Of a stretch of DNA of 11,342 nt, positions 6,265-11,342 are shown piece after piece. Under the pieces are notes generated by a model. It did no database searches. It saw nothing but the letters and a program-made list of their open reading frames with translations, and was not told where the DNA came from. The position numbers and the translations under genes were made by a program. The stretch is taken from NCBI GenBank assembly GCA_026770585.1, contig MU647434.1:31200-42541 (forward strand), read 5' to 3'. Within the stretch, counting starts at the first letter, position 1; each line of letters opens with the position of its first letter. The stretch comes from Baffinella frigidus (Eukaryota > Cryptophyceae > Cryptomonadales > Baffinellaceae).

Positions 6265-9200
6265 GTGCGGACTCGCCCTCAACAGCAAGATAGGCGCAAC
6301 AGCCCATTCCGCCCCCCCGCCAACCTGCTCCCACCCACTTCCAACCGTGCCGTCCCCTCAGCCTGCACATCCGCCTTTTCCTCCCCCCGCCGAGCATGCT
6401 TGCACCAAGCGGGCATCTCCCAGCAGTATCCTCCGCTGTGAGGGCGCAAGGGGCCCTGTCGGGACGATGGCAAAAGCCTCTGTACCGACCAGCGCACTAG
6501 CAGCAGGAGAACAATCTCTCACAGGCTAGAACAACCTCCGTCTTTGCTTTCTCTTTTTGTAGCAGTAGCCGTAAGTCCCAGCGCACCAGCCCTTTGGCTT
6601 TAATATTTTGGCGTTAGCCCTCTATTTTTTTACGTATCTTCCTTGGGTGGGTCTGGCGGGGATCACTACGAGGGTTTCCCGATTCCCGGGCAAATGGCAC
6701 AAATCGGGGTTGGGCCAAACGATCGAGATAGTTGAGTTCGGAGGGCAATTTTTCGGGCTTTGGCGGGTAGGCGGGGCTGTAACCTTCCCCAGCCTTGTCG
6801 CGAGAACTCTCTGCCTGGCCCTCACCCCCAAGCCCTACACCCTACACCCCAAACCGTAAACCCTACATCCGACACCCCAAACCGTAAACCCTGGACCCTG
6901 AACCCTACACCCTGAACTCTCAACCCTGGACCCTGAACTCTCAACCCTGGACCCTGAACCCTACACCCTGAACTCTCAACCCTTGTCCTCTCACGCAGCC
7001 GTGGCGGAGATATAATATTATGCTTCGCTCCTGCTTCGCTCTCTCCCTGGCCCTGAACCATCAAAACTGGACCTTAAAAATCTTACACCCTAAACCACAA
7101 CCCCTGGTGCGCAGCCGTGGCGGGGTCACTGGCCCTGAAAAATAAAAACTGGACCCTCAAATCCTACACCCTAAACCGCGACCCCTGGGGTGTAGCCGTG
7201 GCGGGGATCGAATGTCGGGGGTTCTGCTTCGCTCTCACTGGCCCTGAACCATCAAAACTGGACCTTAAAAATCCTGCACCCTAAACCGCGACCTCTGGGC
7301 CGCAGCCGTGGCGGGGATCGAATGTCGGGGGTTCTGCTTCGCTCTCTCACTGGCCCTGAACCATAAAAACTGGACCTTAAAAATCCTACACCCTAAACCG
7401 TGACCCCTGGGGTGTAGCCGTGGCGGGGATCGAATGTCGGGGGTTCTGCTTTGCCGCACCGGTGGCGCTGGGGCTCAAGGTTCCCACCCCCTAACCCGAA
7501 ACCCTAGCTCCTAAACCCTCAACCATGAACCCTGAACCCTAGCTCGTCAACCCAAACCCATGAACCCTAAACACTAAATACTCAACACTAAACCCTGAAC
7601 ACACACCCTAGACCCTGAACCCTGAACCCCTAAACCCGAAACCAGGTGCCCTTCGTCCCGTTCAGAAAGCCGGGAAAGCTCCCTTGTAACGCCCCGCCCC
7701 CCCCAACCCCCCTGAGCTTTCCGCTAGCCCCTAGGAAGTTGTGTTCAGTGTTCAGGGTTATCAGCGTCTAGTGAGCGCTCAGCAGCGGCTTCAGAAAGCC
7801 TTGGAAGCTCCCTCGTCCCGTATCTTAATTATCTTAATTAATTATAGTTTCCTCTTAATCCTGTTAATATATTCTTTTCTCAGATCAGAAAGCCGGGAAA
7901 GCTCCCTTGCAACGCCCCCCCCCCCAACCCCCCCCCTCATCTTTCTGGCATCAGCTTTCTGGCCTAGGCTTTCTGGAAAGTCCAATCCCTCTCAGCTTTC
8001 CGCTTGGAAGTTGCTACGGAGCCCTCACTAGTTCCTGATAACCCTGAACGCTGCACACTGAACCTGGCAACCTTGAACTCTGGACCCTGAACGCTCACTC
8101 GACGCTGATAACCCTGAACCCCGGACCTGATAACCTTGAACTCTGCACCCTGGAGGATGGACCCTGAAAGACCCACGAGTCGGTACAGCTCATAATGGTC
8201 GAGTGAGCGCTTCTCGCAACAACTTCCTCTCCGGGAAAGTCCTCGGGTTGGGCACGTTTTTGTGTGCGATCCACGCAAGAGTGCAAGGCTGGCCTGGGAA
8301 AACAAGTCAGTTCACACGGAATTTGCACCAACTTTCCGAAATTTCGATTTTTCTCTGGGGAGAATGTCAACTTATGAGACTTTCAAAATAGTCAGATCTG
8401 ACTATTTTTACTACACGGCACTCTGCCCTACAATCTTGGGTGGATGGTATTGGTGGGGTCCACTTTCCCCTGGCATGATTTCGATAAATCGTGTACACGA
8501 TCTGGCCTTGTCCACCCCGACGCGACTTTTTCTGTTTTTGGGCTTCTCTCTGTGTTCCCGTGCAGAATGCAAATGGAGCCTAGGCCCGACTAGGGACTAC
8601 GAACAGGACCTTTCACACGACAGGTCCCCTGCGATCCTCTTTGGCTCGTGCGAGGCCGCACTGGTCAAAAATCGAGAGTGTGCAGTCTCGGGAGTCTCAG
8701 GCCTGAGTCAATAGTACGGGCTCACGAGTCAAGAGTGCGGGCTCACGAGTGAAGAGTGTGGTCTCACCAGTCAACAGTGTGGTCTCAACAGTCAAGAGTG
8801 TGGTCTCAACCGTCAACAGTGTGGTCTCAACAGTCAAGAGTGTGGTCTCAACCGTCAACAGTGTGGTCTCAACAGTCAAGAGGGTGGTCTCACCAGTCAA
8901 CAGTGTGGTCTCAAGAGTCAAGAGTGTAGTCTCAACAGTGTGGTCGCAGGCACCCCCCCTGACCTGCCCCCCCCCCCGCGCAGGCAAAAGCGTGGGCGTG
9001 GATTTCAAGCTGGGAGCTGGGGGCAAGTCGGCGTGCTTCGGCAAGGACAGGTACTCGACGCCCCCCCGCCTCTACCACACACCGGGCTACGAAGGGACAA
9101 CCGGGCTGCGAAGGGATTTCTGATTTCTGGCCCAACTCGAGCGATTTTTTCTACAGATTGCGTACCGTAGGGTCTGTAGATGAGATAAAGCGTGGGCGTG

Positions 9201-11204
9201 GATTTCAAGCTGGGAGCCGGGGGCAAGTCGGCGTGCTTCTGCAAGGATAGGTGTACATCTGGATCCCTTGGGGTCTACGGTCTAGGGTTGTTTGGGGGTA
9301 TACAGGGGTACCTCGCTTATAAGAAAGCGCCCCCCCCTAGGACCCTACAGTAGGGCTATGCCTAGGGCCCTAAGGTGGTCCTAGGGGGGGGGCAAGTCGG
9401 CGTGCTTCGGCAAGGACATGTTTCCATCTGAACCCTTCGCCTCTGGAAGAACCCTAACCCCTAAACCCTAAATCCTGAACTCTGAAGCCTGAACCCGAAA
9501 CCCGAAACCCGAAACCCGAAACCCTAAAAACCTAAAGGAGATCACGCAGATAGGGTTGAAAAGGATTCCCGGGGTCTTGCAGGAACAGTTTTTGTGATGA
9601 GGAGTTGTACCACGCCAGAGGCTTCGAAGGGGTTGCCAAAAGTCAATTTTCCCACAGGGGCAATGGTTTTCAAAAGGCAAGAGCGCGGGAAAAGGCGACT
9701 TAAAACTTATTTCCCCTTCCTCCACTCTGGCGTGGTAGTCCGGCGTGCTTCGGCAAGGTCAGGTGCCCATCGCCGCCTTCTCCCGTGAGCGTAATATCTC
9801 CAGCGGGGGTGCATAGAGATTGATGATTTACTGCCGAACAACCAGCGTCAGCGCCGCACATGCTCGACGCATTGTGCCACTTACTGTACCCCGTGTCGGC
9901 CGCTCATACGAGCATTTTCCGGATGGATTCTAACTCCACCTCCTACCAGCGGGGTTGCACACAGATGAATCGAACCTCATCCACATCGCCCCTCCGCCTT
10001 TACCACACACCGGGCTACGAAGGGATTTCTGGCCCAACTTCTACCACACACCGGGCCACGCTGGAATTTCTGGCCCAACTTGAGCGATTTTTTCCTACGG
10101 ATTGCCTACCGTAGGGTGTATAGATGATTCACGTATGGGTTATTCACGAAATCCCAGTCGGCGTTCTTCGGCACGGACAGGTGTACATCCGGATCCCTTG
10201 AGGTCTACGGTCTAGGGCTGTTTGGGGGTATCCCTTAAGTGGCCATGCCGTCAAATTTGAGGGGCAAGAGGTCCTAGGCAGGTCCTAGGGCCATACGATA
10301 GGGCGTATGAGCCTACTGGCCACTTAAGGGATAGGGTGTAGGGTCTCAGGACAGGTGCTCATCGCCCCTCCGCCTGTAGAAGAACCCTAAACTCTAAACC
10401 CGAAATCCTTACCGCTAAACCCTGAACCTGAAACCCTGAATCCGAAACACGAAACACGAAACCTCGAAGAGATCACGCGGAAAGAGTTGAGAAGGATTCC
10501 CGGGGCCTTGCAGGAACAGTTTTTGTGATGGGGAGTTGTAGTCCGGTGTTCGAACCTGCATAACCAAACAAGCATGAATTCGGCCGACACACGCATGCAG
10601 AGCCGGGGTCTTGCAGGAATTGTTTTGGTGCTGGGGAGTTTTAGTCCGGCGTTCAAACCTACACCAATTTATAAGCATAACCTCGGCCGGGACACGGCTG
10701 CGGAGTGGGTTGTCTGCTGGCACATAGAGCGGTGCGCGGAGAAGGTCCGCCGCGGAAATTATGCAAGGTCGGTAAAATTTTACGGTGCTGGTACAAAAAC
10801 GTCACCGTCGACCAAAATTGCACGATTTCCAGGGCAACCCTTCCCTCGCTCCAGCTAGGGCTGGACCCTGAAACCTATTAAATCGCCTTGGTGAAAATCT
10901 TTCCGTTGGGGACCGCGAGTAAAACCGCGACCCCACGCCGGGGGATCATGGGCCCTCGACCGTAAACCCCAACTCCTGAAATCGCGTGAGATGAACGAAG
11001 ACTCCTAAACAAGAAAAACAATTGACGAGACAACCCTAGACTCTACCCCCCGGCACCCTAAACCCTGAACCCCACACCGCGTCCTGACTATCCTGACTAC
11101 GCAGGTTGGAGATGCACGAGGACGGGCTGGTGGCGGGGTCGCGGGTCCTGATCATTGACGACATGCTGGGCACGGGGGCCACCATGCACGGCGCGTGCGA
11201 GCTG
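6069..11204 (+). CDS. APRT: Adenine phosphoribosyltransferase, five exons, 3' end missing
   Basis: The gene product joins adenine to PRPP to give AMP and pyrophosphate in purine salvage. I infer join(6069-6264, 7418-7479, 7646-7685, 8984-9050, 11105-11204), 465 bases or 155 codons. Junction phases are 1, 0, 1 and 2, and every intron is GT-AG. In order, the motifs are FPKPG with FKDLSHLL (residues ~29-42), GIECRGF (~69-75), FVPFRKPGKLP (~89-99) and the PRPP-binding loop VLIIDDMLGTGAT (~136-148). Family members are usually ~170-200 residues, so a C-terminal exon of ~30-40 residues should lie past 11342. The distance from KLP to the PRPP loop is about seven residues longer than usual. Introns are 1153, 166, 1298 and 2054 bases and full of exon fragments and telomere-like repeats. 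Confidence 0.85.
6819..6984 (+). repeat. Telomere-like array in intron 1
   Basis: C-rich units of CCCTACACC, CCCAAACCGTAAACC and CCCTGAACTCTCAACCCTGG. The last forms a 22-bp higher-order unit present about three times (about 6905-6984). On the sense strand it contains very few AG or GT dinucleotides. Confidence 0.9.
6999..7358 (+). repeat. Four decoy copies of APRT exon 2 in a tandem array
   Basis: Copies begin right after an AG at 6999, 7115, 7196 and 7306 (spacings 116, 81 and 110; the true exon follows 112 later). Copies at 7196 and 7306 match the first ~40 bases of exon 2 (CCGTGGCGGGGATCGAATGT and on), then switch to CGCTCTCTCACTGGCCCTGA. The 7115 copy has an internal deletion and the 6999 copy is degenerate, with a stop. 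None has a GT donor near its end. The copy at 7306-7358 stays in frame and reads GIECRGFCFALSLALN, then reaches a stop about 14 codons further on. Confidence 0.9.
7418..7479 (+). CDS. APRT: APRT exon 2
   Basis: The acceptor is GGTGTAG/CCGTGG and the donor CTCAAG/GTTCCC. The exon is 62 bases, two completing an Ala codon and then 20 codons beginning VAGIECRGF and ending VALGLK. This is the (A)GIEARGF segment of APRT, with Cys in place of the usual Ala or Ser. It is the last and only complete member of the exon-2 array, the only one with both splice sites. It ends in phase 0. Confidence 0.9.
7480..7645 (+). repeat. APRT intron 2, made of telomere-like repeat
   Basis: The whole 166-base intron, GTTCCC...AAACCAG, is degenerate CCCTAAACCC/CCCTGAACCC sequence except for the splice sites. 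Variants include CCCTAGCTC, CACTAAATACTCAACACTAA and CACACACCCTAGACC. Confidence 0.85.
7646..7685 (+). CDS. APRT: APRT exon 3
   Basis: This 40-base exon follows ACCAG and ends before GTAACG in phase 1. It encodes VPFVPFRKPGKLP, the APRT strand and RKPGKLP loop that contacts PRPP. The spacing from the GIECRGF motif fits forms of the family with an L-x-I/V-PFV pattern. The exon is very short, and two partial copies of it follow within 250 bases. Confidence 0.87.
7789..7908 (+). repeat. Two partial copies of APRT exon 3
   Basis: The first copy (about 7789-7815) reads FRKPWKLP in one frame but has no donor. The second (7884-7908) follows a strong pyrimidine-rich acceptor TTCTTTTCTCAG and matches the last 23 bases of exon 3, ending in the same phase before GCAACG, a possible GC donor. 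Used after exon 2 it would read I-RKPGKLP, keeping frame but losing VPFVPF. The sequence after the donor (C-runs, then CTTTCTGG/CTTTCCGC) is also shared with the true exon. Confidence 0.8.
8035..8165 (+). repeat. Telomere-like array in intron 3
   Basis: Units of CTGATAACCCTGAAC and CCTTGAACTCTGGACCCTGA, C-rich on the sense strand. ACGCTCACTCGAC near 8091 is mirrored by GTCGAGTGAGCGC near 8198. Confidence 0.8.
8385..8408. other. Perfect 24-bp palindrome
   Basis: AAAATAGTCAGA is followed directly by its reverse complement, with no loop, centred on AGATCT. It lies in unique sequence in intron 3 with no visible repeat family around it. Confidence 0.85.
8704..8945. repeat. 21-bp minisatellite, ~11.5 units
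   Basis: The unit is AGTCAAGAGTGTGGTCTCAA, one base longer, with AGTCAACAGTG variants alternating in the middle. Because 21 is a multiple of three, both strands stay open, giving heptapeptide frames (VVSTVKS forward, TLLTVET reverse). These look like repeat by-products. The array ends about 40 bases before exon 4, separated from it by long C-runs. Confidence 0.92.
8984..9050 (+). CDS. APRT: APRT exon 4 (flexible loop), tentative
   Basis: A long C-run and GCGCAG precede 67 bases that end at GACAG/GTACTC. Phase fits both neighbours: the T left by exon 3 plus GC gives Cys, and the final AG plus the first G of exon 5 gives Arg, making GKDRLEMHEDG. The peptide reads KSVGVDFKLGAGGKSACFGK, then D. 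It sits where APRTs have a flexible loop of the type G-x-x-x-SEEY-x-LEYGTD. It is ~7 residues longer, Gly-rich and lacks the usual loop Tyr, so the assignment rests on position, splice sites and phase rather than strong similarity. A different true exon is possible. Confidence 0.6.
9330..9391. mobile_element. 62-bp palindromic element with 15-bp arms
   Basis: CCCCCCCCTAGGACC (9330-9344) pairs perfectly with GGTCCTAGGGGGGGG (9377-9391). Its CCTAGGACCCTAC(A/G)GTAGGG core is shared with the element at 10229-10333 and with 4190-4206. The right arm abuts an exon-4 copy directly. Confidence 0.65.
9449..9537 (+). repeat. Telomere-like array in intron 4 (first)
   Basis: C-rich units grade from CCCTAACCCCTAAACCC to four units of ACCCGAA. 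The same arrangement, array then GGAGATCACGC and GGATTCCCGGGG, recurs at 10380-10505. Confidence 0.85.
9608..9737. mobile_element. 126-bp MITE with TA target duplication
   Basis: CCACGCCAGAG (9610-9620) and CTCTGGCGTGG (9725-9735) are perfect inverted termini, with a further GAAGGGG pair seven bases long just inside. TA lies on both sides (9608-9609, 9736-9737). Paralogues at 10531-10545 and 10637-10650 read GGAGTT(G/T)TAGTCCGG without the insert, so the filled site can be compared with empty ones. TA duplication is typical of Tc1/mariner-related elements (known biology). It has no coding capacity. Confidence 0.88.
10229..10333. mobile_element. 105-bp MITE with perfect 17-bp inverted termini
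   Basis: TATCCCTTAAGTGGCCA (10229-10245) and TGGCCACTTAAGGGATA (10317-10333) pair at all 17 positions. The outermost TA on each side could be a target duplication, leaving 15-bp termini. The core has CCTAGG palindromes. A second copy lies at the left edge of the window. Confidence 0.85.
10380..10468 (+). repeat. Telomere-like array in intron 4 (second)
   Basis: Units of CCCTAAACTCTAAACCCGAA and CCCTGAACCTGAAACCCTGA ending in ACACGAA repeats. It is a diverged copy of 9449-9537 and also C-rich on the sense strand. Confidence 0.85.
11029..11082 (+). repeat. Short telomere-like tract before exon 5
   Basis: ACAACCCTAGACTCTACCCC followed by CACCCTAAACCCTGAACCCC, C-rich and AG-poor, lying just upstream of the exon 5 acceptor. 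It may serve as part of the pyrimidine-rich region. Confidence 0.7.
11105..11204 (+). CDS. APRT: APRT exon 5 (PRPP-binding loop)
   Basis: The acceptor CTACGCAG is followed by one base that completes Arg, then 33 codons reading LEMHEDGLVAGSRVLIIDDM and LGTGATMHGACEL. This is the PRPP-binding loop of type I phosphoribosyltransferases, with the Asp-Asp pair and T-G-x-T. The usual A-T-G-G is G-T-G-A here. The donor CTG/GTGCGC resembles that of exon 1 (GTGCGG). Read through, the frame adds VRTP and stops, so a further exon outside the window is expected. Confidence 0.93.
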
Positions 11205-11342
11205 GTGCGCACCCCCTAAACCCTCAACCATAAATCCCCAACCCCACACCCTAAATCATAAACCATAAACCATCCCCCCCCCACCCTGAACCCCAAACCC
11301 TCAACTTTTTTCCCCCTGCGACCCCGGCCCGGCACCCCCCCC
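11205..11342 (+). repeat. Start of APRT intron 5, telomere-like
   Basis: Directly after the donor the sequence becomes CCCTAAACCCTCAACCATAA and similar units to about 11303, then C-rich sequence to the window end. As with intron 2, a telomere-like array begins within a few bases of the splice site. Confidence 0.8.

Larger units (their letters stand above)
6265..7417 (+). other. APRT intron 1 (1153 bases)
   Basis: The left part (6265-6818) is unique sequence, including a TTTCTCTTTTTGTAG stretch (about 6549-6561) that resembles an acceptor and a GTAAGT at 6571 that resembles a donor. Neither leads to an APRT-like peptide. The right part is a telomere-like array (6819-6984) followed by four decoy copies of exon 2. 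An open frame at 6608-6859 has no recognised features. Confidence 0.75.
7686..8983 (+). other. APRT intron 3 (1298 bases)
   Basis: It holds two exon-3 copies (7789-7815, 7884-7908), a pair of C-rich runs followed by repeated CTTTCTGG/CAGCTTTC motifs, a telomere-like array (about 8035-8165), a unique stretch 8166-8700 with a 24-bp palindrome, and a 21-bp minisatellite (8704-8945). A 150-codon open frame at 8262-8714 lies inside and shows no recognised domain. Confidence 0.7.
9187..10354 (+). repeat. Partial copies of APRT exon 4 with adjoining intron
   Basis: Copies of the exon 4 end occur at 9187-9250 (nearly full; differences GCT/GCC, GGC/TGC, GAC/GAT; donor GTGTAC kept; in-frame TAA just before), 9389-9418 (donor changed to ATG), 9737-9762, 10156-10180 and a remnant at 10348-10354. 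The following CATCGCCCCTCCGCCT and TACCACACACCGGGCTACGA sequence is also copied (9062, 9993), as are ATTTCTGGCCCAAC and CGATTTTTTC. CGGATCCCTTG(A/G)GGTCTACGG with TTTGGGGGTA is shared by 9260-9300 and 10190-10230. Confidence 0.85.
9570..10700. repeat. Three copies of a CGGGGTCTTGCAGGAA unit
   Basis: CGGGG(T/C)CTTGCAGGAACAG followed by TTTTTGTGATG(A/G)GGAGTTGTAG occurs at 9570, 10501 and (diverged) 10604. The last two are tandem, 103 bases apart, each continuing into TAGTCCGG(T/C)GTTC(G/A)AACCT and a CGGCCG(A/G) stretch. The first is interrupted by the element at 9610-9735. Confidence 0.8.
9051..11104 (+). other. APRT intron 4 (2054 bases)
   Basis: This is mostly repeated copies of the exon 4 end plus the first ~150-200 bases of the intron, interleaved with telomere-like arrays and three short inverted-repeat elements. 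The stretch 10700-11030 is largely unique. It contains a GTAAAATTTTAC palindrome near 10771 and no recognised gene. The intron ends ACTACGCAG before exon 5. Confidence 0.65.

Noticed and set aside
6655-6692. GGCGGGGATCACTACGAGGG resembling the start of exon 2 (VAGIECRGF)
   Set aside because: Only the first ten bases match well. The encoded AGITTRVSRFPG departs from the motif, the splice sites do not fit, and the 7418 exon is a complete match.
8563-8620. CCGTGCAG/AATGCAAATGG as an alternative APRT exon 4
   Set aside because: With exon 3 ending in phase 1 (T), the next bases AA would create an immediate TAA stop, and the peptide in other frames lacks the loop pattern.
8262-8714. 150-codon open frame in intron 3
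   Set aside because: No recognisable domain, no clear codon bias, and it lies wholly inside the inferred APRT intron and runs into the minisatellite. A nested gene cannot be excluded.
8704-8945. Regular 21-bp repeats that could suggest a CRISPR array or a heptapeptide-repeat protein
   Set aside because: The units are contiguous with no unique spacers, so it is not CRISPR. Both strands are open only because the period is 21, and there is no sign of a flanking gene.
10535-10560. GGTTCGAACACCGG on the - strand, like a tRNA or SINE B box
   Set aside because: No acceptor stem, anticodon arm or A box can be folded around it, and the diverged third copy (GGTTTGAACGCC) does not keep the motif. A SINE-derived repeat stays possible.
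6069-11204. APRT as a dead pseudogene
   Set aside because: Five exons keep phase and GT-AG ends with no in-frame stop, and the conserved motifs are intact. The odd loop exon and missing 3' end leave some doubt, but decay is not shown.

Overview
This window looks like nuclear DNA from a eukaryotic microalga. The evidence is a gene split by GT-AG introns, third codon positions rich in G and C, and many degenerate interstitial arrays of CCCTAAA/CCCTGAACCC type, which is the plant and green-alga telomere motif family. A green alga of prasinophyte type is my guess. No operons, bacterial ribosome sites, rRNA or convincing tRNA were seen.

The one gene I can name is adenine phosphoribosyltransferase (APRT, purine salvage). 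It runs on the + strand from 6069 to beyond the right edge. I assembled it from five exons that no single open reading frame reveals: 6069-6264, 7418-7479, 7646-7685, 8984-9050 and 11105-11204. All four exon junctions keep phase. Together they give 155 codons, with the conserved FPKPG, GIECRGF, RKPGKLP and PRPP-binding IIDDMLGTGAT motifs. The exon carrying the last ~30-40 residues must lie beyond base 11342. Exon 4 is the least certain.

A 190-codon reading frame, with a GDRVVTPEGF segment that looks like a small beta-barrel, lies on the - strand at 5105-5677. It is divergent from APRT across a ~390-base gap that contains a near-perfect 19-bp hairpin.

The left half (1-5100) has no recognisable gene. 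It is a patchwork of a 14-bp minisatellite, in-phase tandem duplications of 90, 138 and 102 bases, a 104-bp inverted duplication, telomere-like arrays, a GAA microsatellite and several short inverted-repeat elements (MITEs).

The most striking feature is inside APRT. Exons 2, 3 and 4 are each surrounded by partial copies of themselves. Exon 2 has four upstream decoys that keep the acceptor but lose the donor. Exon 3 has two downstream copies. Exon 4 has several downstream copies that mostly keep the donor but lose the acceptor. Intron 2 is almost entirely telomere-like repeat, and the larger arrays within the gene put the C-rich, AG-poor strand on the sense side. One MITE in intron 4 can be compared with empty-site paralogues in the same window, showing a TA target duplication.
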